Shown here: piece after piece, positions 8,877 to 18,590 of the stretch | Layout: every line of letters starts with the position of its first letter | Position numbering within the stretch: the stretch's first letter is position 1 | Assembly (NCBI GenBank): GCA_017303855.1 | Contig: JAFLBL010000002.1 | Span: forward strand, 310,001 to 374,000 | Length of the DNA stretch: 64,000 bases | Reading direction: 5' to 3' | From: Chitinophagales bacterium | GTDB lineage: Bacteria; Bacteroidota; Bacteroidia; Chitinophagales; Chitinophagaceae | Position numbers and translations under genes: made by a program | Notes under the pieces: generated by a model | The model's database searches: none | Told to the model about the DNA's origin: nothing | Seen by the model: only the letters and a program-made list of their open reading frames with translations

Positions 8877-11795
8877 ATGAAAAAAGTACTGGCACTGTAC
8901 AGTTTGTTGCTGTTTTTGGTTATTTCGGCTCCTGCCCAGTTACTCACCTGGACACCCGATTTTCCGAAAGACAACGATAATATAAGTATTACGCTGGATG
9001 CCAGCAAGGGCAACCAGGGATTGTTTAATTACAGTAATACCGCCGATGTATACGTGCATGTTGGACTGATCACCAGTGCCAGCACCAGTGCCACCGACTG
9101 GAAGTATGCAAAATTTACCTGGGCCACTACAACCGCTGCCGCACAGGCCACTTATCTTGGTAGTAATAAATGGAGTTATGTTATCAATAATCCCCGCAGT
9201 TTTTTTAATGCGGCGGCTGGGGGTGTGCCTGCAGGAGAAACAATATTAAAAATTGCCATTCTCTTTCGCAACGGTACCGGTACGGTAATACAGCGAAATG
9301 CGGATGCCAGTGATATGTATATTCCGATATACGATAATACCCTGGCCACACGTTTTACCGTCCCGCTTTTTCAACCTACCAATACCCGTATACCGGAAAC
9401 CATTACCAAACAAATGGGGGATAATATTTCGCTCACGGCTATTGCGAATATTCCCTCCACCATGAAATTATTTCTGAATGGCACCGAAATACAATCGGCA
9501 TCCGGTGTAACTACCATTTCGGCGAATCCGGTGCTGACTACTGGGGGCAACCAGACAATCCGTGTAGATGCCATTGACGGGGCCACTACAAAATCCGAGT
9601 CTTTCCAGTTTTTTGTTTCCACACCGGTTAATGTGGCGCCTCTGCCCGCAGGTGTGAGGGATGGTATTAACTACGAGACCGGTAATACATCGGTGGTACT
9701 GGTACTGTATGCTCCCGGTAAAACGAGAGTATCGGTGATTGGTGAATTTCCGGGCAGTAACTGGGCCGAGCAGAACAATTACGTAATGAATAAAACGCCG
9801 GACGGCAATTACTGGTGGCTGCGGGTGAGCGGACTTACACCCGGTACCGAATATGCATTTCAATACCTGGTGGATGGTACGTTGAAAACCGGTGACCCTT
9901 ATTCAGAAAAAATTCTTGACCCGAATAATGATTCATTTATTTCTTCCGCCACGTATCCTTCATTAAAAGCATATCCCACCGGTCTCACCAGCGGTATTGT
10001 AAGTGTGTTGCAGACCAATGCACCCGCATATAACTGGACGGTACCTTCATTTAACCGGCCGGATAAACGGAACCTTGTAATATACGAGATGCTGCTGCGG
10101 GATTTTGTGCAGACACATGACTGGACCACGCTCCGTGATACATTAAATTACCTGCAGACATTGGGTGTGAATGCCATTCAGCTGATGCCGGTTAATGAAT
10201 TTGACGGGAATGAAAGCTGGGGCTACAACCCTTCCTATTTCCTGGCTCCGGATAAATACTATGGACCCAAGAACCGGTTCAGGGAATTTATTGACAGTTG
10301 CCACCGCCGTGGGATCGCGGTGATAATGGATATTGCGCTCAACCATACCACCGGCGATAATCCGCTGGCGAAATTATACTGGAACAGCAGTACCAATCAG
10401 CCTGCCGCTAATAATCCATGGCTGAATGTAAGTGCCACACATCCGTATAATGTGTTCAACGATTTTAACCATGAAAGCATGGCGACGCGTTACTTCACAT
10501 CACGGGTAGTGGAACACTGGCTGCAGGAATATAAAATTGACGGATTCCGGTTTGACCTCTCCAAAGGATTTACCCAAAATACATTGTGCGGTGCCAGTAC
10601 CACCAATGAAGCCTGTATTTCACAATACCATGCGGACCGTGTGGCGATCTGGAAAAGATATTATGATTCCTGTCAGCTGAAAGCCCCCGGCAGTTATGTG
10701 ATCCTTGAGCATTTTGCCGCCGACAATGAAGAAATTGAATTATCCGATTATGGTATGTTGTTGTGGGGAAATATAAACTACAATTTTACCGAAGCGGCGA
10801 TGGGGTATACGGCCACATCTAATTTTGAACGGTACTTATACAATGCCCGTGGCTGGAACAAACCACACCTGGTAAGTTATATGGAAAGCCATGATGAGGA
10901 GCGGATGATGTATAAGAACCTGAACTTCGGCAATAATGCCAATGCAGCGCATAATGTACGGGAACTGGATGTGGCCCTGAAGCGTGTGGAATTATGTGCC
11001 GGCTTTTTCCTGACCGCTCCAGGTCCGAAAATGATCTGGCAATTTGGCGAGCAGGGCTATGATTTTTCCATCAACCGCTGTACGGATGGAACCATCAGTA
11101 ACAACTGCCGGCTCAGCAATAAGCCTATCCGCTGGGATTATTTAACGGTAACCGGCCGCAAACGGCTGGTTGATATTTTCGGAAGTCTGAATAAACTCCG
11201 TGCCAACGGCTGGTATAAAGATGTGTTTACGGCGAACAATATTACCATTACCCGCAGCCTTTCCGGCGCGGTGAAGACGCTGATAATACGGAGTGCCACT
11301 GATTCTTCCATGCTTTGTGTGATCGGCAATTTTGATGTAAATGCGCAAAGCGGTACGCTGACATTTCCCAATGCCGGTACCTGGTATGATTATCTGAACG
11401 GCAGTACATTTACCTCTACCGGAGCCGCGCAGAATTTCAACCTCCAACCGGGAGAGTTTCATGTATACCTGAACAGAAACCTTACCAATGCCGTAGTAAC
11501 TTCCACCGGGGGAGTAACGCCGGGTGCTACGCCATTTTCTGCTTCCGTATTTCCGAATCCGGCAGCTGCCGATGCGGTACTGGAGCTGAATCTTCCCCAA
11601 ACCGCATTGGTAAAAGCCACGCTGACCGATATGACAGGGCGTATGATAGTGGCGGACCTGGTGGCCCGTTCACTGGCACAAGGAAAGCACAGGCTGCCTG
11701 TAGGCGAAAAATTAAGTAAGTTGCCATCGGGCGTATATATTATTACAATACGGGCTGCCGGAAAAACCCAACAGGTTAAACTGGCGATTCAATAA
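8877..11795 (+). CDS. Secreted GH13 alpha-amylase-type enzyme with T9SS tail
   Basis: 972 residues from the ATG at 8877, chosen because the signal peptide starts there (MKKVLALYSLLLFLVISAPA-Q). Layout: N-terminal beta modules (about 25-250), a CBM48/E-set-like module (about 255-360, VLVLYAPGKTRVSVIGEF), GH13 barrel (about 390-790), C-terminal beta domain, and a type IX sorting tail (FPNP at about 890, then LTDMTGRMI and LPSGVYIITI). Catalytic set: nucleophile Asp560 in DGFRFDLSKG, acid/base Glu611 in VILEHFAA, Asp673 in MESHDEER; region I is DIALNHT. The SHDEE form of region IV, instead of NHD, marks a less usual GH13 branch. It should cut alpha-glucan outside the cell or on its surface. The Nudix-like regulator follows after 17 bp. 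Confidence 0.9.
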   Translation: MKKVLALYSLLLFLVISAPAQLLTWTPDFPKDNDNISITLDASKGNQGLFNYSNTADVYVHVGLITSASTSATDWKYAKFTWATTTAAAQATYLGSNKWSYVINNPRSFFNAAAGGVPAGETILKIAILFRNGTGTVIQRNADASDMYIPIYDNTLATRFTVPLFQPTNTRIPETITKQMGDNISLTAIANIPSTMKLFLNGTEIQSASGVTTISANPVLTTGGNQTIRVDAIDGATTKSESFQFFVSTPVNVAPLPAGVRDGINYETGNTSVVLVLYAPGKTRVSVIGEFPGSNWAEQNNYVMNKTPDGNYWWLRVSGLTPGTEYAFQYLVDGTLKTGDPYSEKILDPNNDSFISSATYPSLKAYPTGLTSGIVSVLQTNAPAYNWTVPSFNRPDKRNLVIYEMLLRDFVQTHDWTTLRDTLNYLQTLGVNAIQLMPVNEFDGNESWGYNPSYFLAPDKYYGPKNRFREFIDSCHRRGIAVIMDIALNHTTGDNPLAKLYWNSSTNQPAANNPWLNVSATHPYNVFNDFNHESMATRYFTSRVVEHWLQEYKIDGFRFDLSKGFTQNTLCGASTTNEACISQYHADRVAIWKRYYDSCQLKAPGSYVILEHFAADNEEIELSDYGMLLWGNINYNFTEAAMGYTATSNFERYLYNARGWNKPHLVSYMESHDEERMMYKNLNFGNNANAAHNVRELDVALKRVELCAGFFLTAPGPKMIWQFGEQGYDFSINRCTDGTISNNCRLSNKPIRWDYLTVTGRKRLVDIFGSLNKLRANGWYKDVFTANNITITRSLSGAVKTLIIRSATDSSMLCVIGNFDVNAQSGTLTFPNAGTWYDYLNGSTFTSTGAAQNFNLQPGEFHVYLNRNLTNAVVTSTGGVTPGATPFSASVFPNPAAADAVLELNLPQTALVKATLTDMTGRMIVADLVARSLAQGKHRLPVGEKLSKLPSGVYIITIRAAGKTQQVKLAIQ

Positions 11796-11812
11796 TACCA
11801 AAAGCTGCGGCT

Positions 11813-12541
11813 ATGACAGAACGGACCTTACAACAACTGAAGACGGCTGAAACGGAAAAAATAAGTCACCTTGATTATTTCAATATCGGTATCTCCGTCG
11901 ACTGCGTGATTCTGGGTTATGATGAAAAGGAATTGAAAGTGCTGCTGATTAAATCGGATATGCAGGAATTTTCCGGTTTGTATTCATTACTCGGCGATTT
12001 CATTAAACCGGACGAGGACCTGGAAGCGGCTTCATACCGGGTATTGAAAGAGCGTACAGGCCTGGATGATGTATTTCTTGAGCAGGTAAAAGCGTTTGGC
12101 AATATCACCCGTCACCCGTCGGGCCGGGTAATCACGATAGCCTACTATTCATTGATCGATGTCCGCAATCACAAACTGCAACTGGATCTGAATGAACTGC
12201 ACTGGCACCCGGTAAATGAAATCAAAAAACTAGCCTTTGATCACAAACAGATTCTGGATACCTGCCTGGGTCGTTTACGTCAGCAGGTGATGGAACATCC
12301 TGTTATTTTCAATCTGTTGCCTGAGAAATTTTCATTGCGGGAACTGCAGAAATTATACCAGGCGATTCTGGGCGTGGAGCTGGACCGTCGCAATTTCAGA
12401 AAGAAAATTTCCATAAAGGACTGGTTGCTGGATATTGATGAAATGGAGGTAAACGTACCTCACCGGCCGGGCAAGCTATACACGCTGAAGAAGCAATACA
12501 GAAATAAAGCCGCTAAAAACGTGGTATTACAAATGGCCTGA
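11813..12541 (+). CDS. Nudix-derived transcriptional regulator (NrtR/AraR type)
   Basis: 242 residues: a Nudix fold (about 20-150) followed by a winged helix (about 160-242, FSLRELQKLYQAILG ... RRNFRKKI). The Nudix box is degenerate: the GDFIKPDEDLEAA segment keeps one Gly, but the catalytic REUxEE core reads RVLKER, so two metal-binding acidic residues are lost and hydrolysis is unlikely. This is the architecture of NrtR and of the Bacteroides arabinose regulator AraR, where the Nudix domain senses a metabolite. It sits 17 bp behind the GH13 amylase gene, so it probably controls alpha-glucan or sugar use; its ligand is unknown. Confidence 0.85.
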   Translation: MTERTLQQLKTAETEKISHLDYFNIGISVDCVILGYDEKELKVLLIKSDMQEFSGLYSLLGDFIKPDEDLEAASYRVLKERTGLDDVFLEQVKAFGNITRHPSGRVITIAYYSLIDVRNHKLQLDLNELHWHPVNEIKKLAFDHKQILDTCLGRLRQQVMEHPVIFNLLPEKFSLRELQKLYQAILGVELDRRNFRKKISIKDWLLDIDEMEVNVPHRPGKLYTLKKQYRNKAAKNVVLQMA

Positions 12542-12553
12542 TTCCCTGATTAT

Positions 12554-13549
12554 TTATAATGATCCTCCGGTCACCAGCCGGGAAGGTAACAGGATAGAGC
12601 GGGAAGCAGTGGGGCCTTCCATATTTTCGAGCATACGTTTTACAGACAGTTTTCCCAACTCAAATCCGCTGGTTTCTACGTATGTGATTTCGGGTTTAAA
12701 CAAACCCGGGATAAAGCCATTGCTGATGGCCAGTACAGAAATGTCGGCCGGTATCACCAGGTCCGTCTGCTGAATACTCTTCATGGCACCGATCAGCAGT
12801 TCATCACTCATACAGAAAATATGATCCGGTCTTTTTTTCTTTGACAGGGCTTCGGCAGTAGTTTTCTTCGCCTCCGCACTGTTCAGGCAATACGCTATTT
12901 CCACAACCGGGGCACCCGGATCGTTATGTATGACTTTCAGATAGGCCTCCATTCTCCTTCGGGTAATGGAAAGTTCCGGATTGCCCATCAGGGCCAGTAT
13001 TTTTTTCTTTTTATATTTCAAAATGGTGTTGGCAGCCATCGTGGCGGCTTCTTCATCGGCCATGCATATACGGTCAAATTGGTCGTCTTCCGGCACTTTG
13101 TCAAAAAAGACAACCGGGGTGCCACTCTCCTTCAGTTTATTATACAACATGGATGAATTACTGTCGGCCACCAATGATATAAATACCCCGTCCACCCGGT
13201 TCAGCTTACATAATTTCAGGTTTTCCGCTTCCTGTAGCGGGTCATCGCCTGACTGGAGAATGATCAGCGAGTAGCCATGTTTGCGTGCTTCTTCTTCTAC
13301 GGCAGCAATAAATGAATCATAAAACAGATTGGATATAACCGGCACTATCAGGCCAAAAACCCGGCTCTTATTGGTACGCAGGTTAACGGCATAGGCATTG
13401 GGCTCATACTCCATGAGCAGGGCCAGCTCTTTTACTTTTCGTTTCGTGTTTTCCGATATATCCGGATGATTCTTCAACGCTCTTGAAACCGTAGAAATGC
13501 TGATGTTCAGCTGCGTTGAAATTTTTTTAAGTGTGGCGGGACTTCCCAT
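12554..13549 (-). CDS. LacI-family transcriptional regulator
   Basis: 331 residues from the ATG at 13549 (MGSPATLKKIS); an upstream in-frame start would put 16 extra residues before the HTH. The HTH is LKKISTQLNISISTVSRALK with the hinge helix at NAYAVNLRTNKSR. The effector domain (about 60-331) is a periplasmic-binding-protein fold (VFGLIVPVISNLFYDSFI, GVFISL, VVFFDKVP). It represses or activates sugar genes in response to a sugar or sugar phosphate. It is divergent from susC with a 330-bp gap that holds a doubled palindrome (13588-13615) suited for autoregulation. Its recognition helix is the same as in the LacI protein at 36689-37681. Confidence 0.93.
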   Translation of the reverse strand: MGSPATLKKISTQLNISISTVSRALKNHPDISENTKRKVKELALLMEYEPNAYAVNLRTNKSRVFGLIVPVISNLFYDSFIAAVEEEARKHGYSLIILQSGDDPLQEAENLKLCKLNRVDGVFISLVADSNSSMLYNKLKESGTPVVFFDKVPEDDQFDRICMADEEAATMAANTILKYKKKKILALMGNPELSITRRRMEAYLKVIHNDPGAPVVEIAYCLNSAEAKKTTAEALSKKKRPDHIFCMSDELLIGAMKSIQQTDLVIPADISVLAISNGFIPGLFKPEITYVETSGFELGKLSVKRMLENMEGPTASRSILLPSRLVTGGSL

Positions 13550-13587
13550 AGCAGGCAATCGTATTGAATATAAAAGTAATTTATCCA

Positions 13588-13615
13588 CCGCAAACATTTG
13601 CGGAAATGTTTTCGG
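13588..13615. promoter_or_regulatory. Doubled LacI-type operator before lacI
   Basis: Inverted repeat with 12-bp arms (13588-13599 and 13604-13615, one mismatch) and GCGG between. It can also be read as two adjacent pseudo-palindromes, GCAAACATTTGC (13590-13601) and GGAAATGTTTTC (13602-13613). These match the AAACGTTT-type sites at 26228-26239 (10 of 12) and 43030-43041 in reverse (11 of 12). It lies 39-66 bp ahead of the lacI start. Confidence 0.55.
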
Positions 13616-13879
13616 GTTTTTTAAATGATCAAAACCGGGCGTAACGTGTTTTTGGTACCTCTAAATAACTCTAAATTTATCCCGGCTTCAGAATTTTAAC
13701 AATCTTTTTTTGAAATGGGCATCCTGTACCTCCGGGCTGCCGATGAAAAGAGAAGAAAGGGCTGAAGCCTGGCTGATTGAAACAAAAGCCTGTCCCGCCC
13801 CGAAAAGTGTACCTGACCGGACTGGCCATATGAACGAAGGAATAATTACCCGATTATAATTTAAAAACCCCGATTGCTT
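13616..13879. other. Non-coding gap between lacI and susC
   Basis: About 260 bp with no credible gene. Part of a 330-bp divergent intergenic region whose lacI-proximal end carries the doubled operator. No convincing TAnnTTTG promoter was seen for susC; the last bases before the ATG are GATTGCTT, a start context shared with three other genes here. Confidence 0.5.
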
Positions 13880-16855
13880 ATGTCTGCAAAAACTCTGCTT
13901 TCTGCTTTCCTTTGCCTTGTATTTGCGGTTACTGCGCAGGTTGTATCTGCCCAGGACAGAACCGTTACAGGTAAAGTGACCGACTCAAAAGATGGTTCCC
14001 CGGTTGTGGGAGCCTCTGTTCAGCCCAAAGGTGCCAGAACAGGAACATCCACAAAAGCCGATGGAACATTCAGCCTCAATGTAGCGGCTGCTGTTACAGA
14101 ACTCGTGATTACATCCGTTGGTTACGAGACTCAATCTGTATCCATTGCCGGTAAAAATTCCGTTGATGTTTCATTTGTTGCATCCGGCGGTCCCAGTCTG
14201 AATGAAGTGGTGGTTACCGGTTATGGTACCACACGTAAGAAGGACCTGACCGGTTCCGTTTCTTCTGTTAAAGCAAAGGACTTTAACAAAGGTGCCGTTA
14301 CTTCTCCTGATCAGCTGATCCAGGGTAAAGTAGCCGGTTTACAAATTGTAAATAACAGTGGTCAGCCGGGTGGTGGTGCTACCATCCGTATCCGTGGTAC
14401 GAGTTCTGTTCGTTCCGGGAATAACCCATTGATTGTGGTGGATGGTGTGCCCCTGGATGGTGGTACTGCCCGTCCGGGTCTGGGTATCGGCGGTATCGGT
14501 ACCAGTCCTTCTTCCAACCCGCTTAATTTCATTAATCCTAATGAGATTGCCAGTATGGATGTACTGAAAGATGCTTCCGCCACGGCTATTTATGGATCAC
14601 GTGGTGCAAACGGAGTAATCATCATTACCACCAAACGCGGACAATCCGGTACACCCCAGATAGATGTTAACTATACCGCCGGTACTTCATCCATTATGAA
14701 GAAACTCGATGTGCTGACCGGTGATGAATACAGGGCGGCCCTGTCTCAGTATAATCTGACATCCGGCGACTATGGCGGAAGCGTGAATGCCATGGATGAG
14801 ATTATGCGCAAAGGCATGACCCAGAATATCTCTGTTGCTGCCAGCGGTGGTAGTGAAAATGCCAAGTATCGTTTTGCCGCCAGTGCCCTGAATGAGCAGG
14901 GTATTGTAAAGGAATCCAATCTTAAAAAATATACGATTGATTTCAAGGGTAATTTCAAACTGCTCGACAGTAAAAAACTCGGACTGGATGTATCGCTGAT
15001 GACTTCACAGGTGAAAGAGTCTGTAGTGCCGATCACAACGGACGTAGGATTTGAAGGTAACCTGATTGGTCAGGCCCTGCAGTGGAATCCCACACATCCG
15101 CTGATGAAGACGGATGGTACGTACTGGTCTGAACCCCAGTTCGGCGCTACCTCTATCAATCCGCTCTGGTTCCTGAAAATGTATGATGACCAGGTAAACA
15201 CGTCCACTATCCTGGCCAGCATTTCTCCCTATTATAAGTTTTCCAATGAACTGGAATATCGTTTTCTCTACAGCTTTAACGAGAGCAATGGATCCCGTAA
15301 AGCACAGGTGGGCAGACAATTAACCAATATTCCCGCTTTCAAAGACAGGGGATGGGCATCCGTAAGTGCGGGTAAACTGAGAACACAACAGTTTACACAT
15401 ACACTGAACTATAACAAACAACTGAGCACTTCACTGAACCTGTCTGCAGTAGCCGGTTATGAGTATACCAAGTTTGAGTATTCCAATAATGGTCAGTCAG
15501 CCCAGGACTTCATTGATATCGGTATCCCGTATTACAATATGTTCGGTTATGCCAGCCAGTCAAGCCGGGCTGTATGGCACTTTGAAAATCCGACCAATGA
15601 ACTGCAGTCTTATTTTGCCCGGACTTCCTTTAATCTCAAGGACAAATACCTGTTGACCGCTACATTGCGTGCAGACGGGTCTACCAAATTTGGTGAGAAT
15701 AACAAGTACGGTTATTTCCCTTCTCTGGCCGCAGCCTGGAATATCAGCAGTGAGTCCTTTATGCAGGGCGTGGATTTTGTAAGTAACCTGAAGCTGCGTT
15801 TAGGCTGGGGCCGTACTGGTAACCAGGAATTCCCTGCCGGTTCTTCACAAACAAGATTTGGTGTAACCGGTATCGGTTCTATTTCCCAGTTAAACGTGGG
15901 TAACCCCGATCTGAAATGGGAAACATCAGCTACTACCAATATCGGACTGGATTTCGGTCTGCTGAAACGGAAAGTAAATGTGTCCGTGGATTATTTCAGC
16001 AAACTCACAGAAGACGTACTCTTCGAACTGAGTTTCCCGGTACCGGGTGGTTCTTCTGCCCGTATCTGGAAAAACCTGCCGGCAACTATCAAGAACAGCG
16101 GTATTGAACTGGCTGTTAATGCCAACCTGGTAAGTAAAACAGATTTCAGCTGGAACCTCGGTTTTAATGCCACTTTCCTGAAAAATATGCTGGAAGGATT
16201 GAATGGTACATACAACACGGGTGCCCTTCATGGTCAGGGTACCACCGGTGCCTATGTACAAAAACTCGCCTCCGGCTACCCGCTGAATGTATACTACCTG
16301 CGTGAATACATGGGTATTGATAAAACAACCGGTCAGAGTGTCTATAAAGAAGATGGGGACGTGTCTTACTTCGGTAAAGATGCCAACCCGAGAACACTGC
16401 TGGGATTGAGCTCTGAAATGAGTTATAAGAAGTTCGGCCTGGTGATAAATATGAATGGAGCGATGGGCCATTACCTGTATAACAATACAGCGCAATCTGT
16501 AGTGCCTATTACCAACCTGGGCAGCCGTAACGTGGCCAGCTCACTGGTAAGTGCGTCTGTACGGGAAGACCTGTCCAACCCGATTACTTCATCCACCCGT
16601 TTCCTGGAAAAAGGGAACTATATGAAAATGGCGAATATGACCCTGTCGTATGACCTGGGCCGTATTACCAAATTTGTGAAAGGAGCCAGGGTATCACTGA
16701 CCGGACAGAACCTGTTTGTGATTACTAAATTCACCGGCTTTGATCCTGAAGTAAACGTGGACAAAAACATCGGCGGTATTCCTTCCAACGGTATCGAGTA
16801 TATTCCTTACCCGACAGCGAGAAGGTTCCAGCTGAACTTTAATTTTTCACTCTAA
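13880..16855 (+). CDS. SusC-family TonB-dependent outer-membrane transporter
   Basis: 991 residues from the ATG at 13880 (a TTG two codons earlier is less likely). Signal peptide ends near VVSA-Q. An N-terminal CarboxypepD_reg-like domain (VTGKVTDSKDGSPVVGASVQ, about 25-105) is followed by the TonB contact and plug (LNEVVVTGYGTTRKKDLTG; GATIRIRGTSSVRSG; NPLIVVDGVPLDGG; ASATAIYGSRGANGVIIITT), then the 22-strand barrel ending in FNFSL with a terminal aromatic-rich strand. SusC imports oligosaccharides with energy from TonB. It pairs with the susD gene 24 bp downstream. Glycan predicted to be an alpha-glucan from neighbouring GH13 genes. The N-terminal 60 residues are nearly the same as those of the second SusC at 43356. 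Confidence 0.95.
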   Translation: MSAKTLLSAFLCLVFAVTAQVVSAQDRTVTGKVTDSKDGSPVVGASVQPKGARTGTSTKADGTFSLNVAAAVTELVITSVGYETQSVSIAGKNSVDVSFVASGGPSLNEVVVTGYGTTRKKDLTGSVSSVKAKDFNKGAVTSPDQLIQGKVAGLQIVNNSGQPGGGATIRIRGTSSVRSGNNPLIVVDGVPLDGGTARPGLGIGGIGTSPSSNPLNFINPNEIASMDVLKDASATAIYGSRGANGVIIITTKRGQSGTPQIDVNYTAGTSSIMKKLDVLTGDEYRAALSQYNLTSGDYGGSVNAMDEIMRKGMTQNISVAASGGSENAKYRFAASALNEQGIVKESNLKKYTIDFKGNFKLLDSKKLGLDVSLMTSQVKESVVPITTDVGFEGNLIGQALQWNPTHPLMKTDGTYWSEPQFGATSINPLWFLKMYDDQVNTSTILASISPYYKFSNELEYRFLYSFNESNGSRKAQVGRQLTNIPAFKDRGWASVSAGKLRTQQFTHTLNYNKQLSTSLNLSAVAGYEYTKFEYSNNGQSAQDFIDIGIPYYNMFGYASQSSRAVWHFENPTNELQSYFARTSFNLKDKYLLTATLRADGSTKFGENNKYGYFPSLAAAWNISSESFMQGVDFVSNLKLRLGWGRTGNQEFPAGSSQTRFGVTGIGSISQLNVGNPDLKWETSATTNIGLDFGLLKRKVNVSVDYFSKLTEDVLFELSFPVPGGSSARIWKNLPATIKNSGIELAVNANLVSKTDFSWNLGFNATFLKNMLEGLNGTYNTGALHGQGTTGAYVQKLASGYPLNVYYLREYMGIDKTTGQSVYKEDGDVSYFGKDANPRTLLGLSSEMSYKKFGLVINMNGAMGHYLYNNTAQSVVPITNLGSRNVASSLVSASVREDLSNPITSSTRFLEKGNYMKMANMTLSYDLGRITKFVKGARVSLTGQNLFVITKFTGFDPEVNVDKNIGGIPSNGIEYIPYPTARRFQLNFNFSL

Positions 16856-16879
16856 TTGCTAAAATTTAAAATTAATAAT

Positions 16880-18436
16880 ATGAAATACGGAAAAGTAATG
16901 TTGGTTGCTTCAGCTGTTCTTTCATTAACCGCTTGTACCAAGCTGGATGAAAAGCTGAAAAGTGAGACTACTTCCGGTAATACCGGCGGTTCCGGCAGCG
17001 TGAATGTTTCCGCACTGCTCGTGGGCGCTTATCGTTCATTTGAGGGATTGTATATGGACCAGGCCCGTATATGGGCGGCACAGGAACATTCTTCTGATGA
17101 AGCCGTTGGGCCGACACGCGGTGGTGACTGGGACGATAATGGTATCTGGCGTGTTTACCATAATCATAAGTGGACGGCGGATCATGATTTCCTGACGGCT
17201 ACATTCCGCCAGCTGGCACAATCACAGTTTGCTGCCACCACTGTATTGGATAATAATCCTTCGGCTCAGCAGGCTGCGGAAGCAAAATTCCTGCGTGCAT
17301 TTGCCATGTGGCCCGTGCTGGATTGCTGGGACCAGGTGCCTTACCGCCCTACATCCACCGGCGATCTGACTACCACATTGCCTGAAGTAAAAAAAGGTAC
17401 AGCCGCTGCTGACTTTATCATTTCAGAACTGAATGCAGCTATCCCCAATCTTCCTTCAGGTCGTGGGCTGGGTATTGCTACCAAAGATGCTGCCCGTGCA
17501 CTTTTAATGAAAGTGTATCTCAATAAAGGGGTTTATGCAAACAGGGAGACGCCCACATTTGCCCCGGCAGATATGAACCAGGTGATTTCACTGGCAGATC
17601 AGATTCTGGCCGGCAGTTATTCCCTGGGTACAAACTTCTTTGACAACTTTGCCCCGAATAATGATGTGATCGGATCCGAACTGATCTATACATTAAAGGC
17701 AGACAACGGAGCCGGTGTAGGTGGTAATGGCGCCATGTATTCCTATATGTGCGGCCTTCACTACAATACCAACCCCAGTGGCTGGAATGGTTTTGCCACA
17801 CTCGGTGACTTCTATGATAAGTTTGAAGCCGCTGATAAAAGAAGAGGGGGTAACTATACAGGGCTGACCAATGTAAGCGGACTGAAAGCCGGATTCCTGA
17901 TCGGGCAGCAGTTCAATCAGAATGGTGTTGCCTTACAGGACAGAAAGGGTAATCCCCTGGCGTTTACCCGTGAAGTAAAACTGAAAGAAACCGGTAACAA
18001 TCTTGAAGTAACCGGTATCCGGGTAATCAAATATATCCCCGACTATGCACACCAGTTCCCTGCCGATAATGACATGGTGATCTTCCGCCTGGCGGATGTG
18101 TTACTGATGAAAGCGGAAGCGATTCTGCGTGGTGGTACCGCCACCAATGTTGGTCCTTATGGAGGAACAGCGGCGGCTATCGTCAACTATATCCGTACAC
18201 ACAGCACCCGTGGTGTTGCCGCGCTTGGTACAGTGGACCTGAATGCGGTATACGATGAAAGAGGCCGTGAATTATACTGGGAAGGATGGAGAAGAAACGA
18301 TATGATCCGCTTTGGTAAGTTCCTGGCCCCCCGCCAGCTGAAACCGGAAACCAGTGGCGTGGAGCGTTTGCTGTATCCCATTCCCAACGAACAGCTGACC
18401 ATCAACCCGAACCTGACCCAGAACCCCGGGTATTAA
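16880..18436 (+). CDS. SusD-family surface glycan-binding lipoprotein
   Basis: 518 residues from the ATG at 16880; an in-frame TTG directly after the susC stop would put eight residues before the signal peptide and is less likely. Lipobox is LSLTAC with Cys near residue 20. The SusD fold is shown by TPR-like helices (AEAKFLRAFAMWPVLDCWDQ; DAARALLMKVYLNKGVY) and the C-terminal VYDERGRELYWEGWRRNDMI and LLYPIPNEQLTINPNLTQNP motifs, which are diagnostic of RagB/SusD. It caps the SusC barrel and delivers glycan. Followed by a strong terminator, so the two downstream FG-GAP genes may have a separate promoter. Confidence 0.95.
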   Translation: MKYGKVMLVASAVLSLTACTKLDEKLKSETTSGNTGGSGSVNVSALLVGAYRSFEGLYMDQARIWAAQEHSSDEAVGPTRGGDWDDNGIWRVYHNHKWTADHDFLTATFRQLAQSQFAATTVLDNNPSAQQAAEAKFLRAFAMWPVLDCWDQVPYRPTSTGDLTTTLPEVKKGTAAADFIISELNAAIPNLPSGRGLGIATKDAARALLMKVYLNKGVYANRETPTFAPADMNQVISLADQILAGSYSLGTNFFDNFAPNNDVIGSELIYTLKADNGAGVGGNGAMYSYMCGLHYNTNPSGWNGFATLGDFYDKFEAADKRRGGNYTGLTNVSGLKAGFLIGQQFNQNGVALQDRKGNPLAFTREVKLKETGNNLEVTGIRVIKYIPDYAHQFPADNDMVIFRLADVLLMKAEAILRGGTATNVGPYGGTAAAIVNYIRTHSTRGVAALGTVDLNAVYDERGRELYWEGWRRNDMIRFGKFLAPRQLKPETSGVERLLYPIPNEQLTINPNLTQNPGY

Positions 18437-18474
18437 ATATGTCGAGCTAAGCAGTTAGCAATTTTAGCAATTAC

Positions 18475-18503
18475 AAAAAGCCATTTTCTAATGGCTTTTT
18501 TTT
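18475..18503 (+). terminator. Intrinsic terminator after susD
   Basis: Perfect 10-bp stem AAAAAGCCAT (18475-18484) with ATGGCTTTTT (18491-18500), six-base loop, then a T run to 18503. It lies 39 bp past the susD stop. Confidence 0.85.
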
Positions 18504-18590
18504 ATTCATATTTAGTGAGGCCCCGTCGCATTAACCACTATAAAATCTTTAGATTTGATCTGTGTGCAAAATGAAAATGAATATTGCCAA

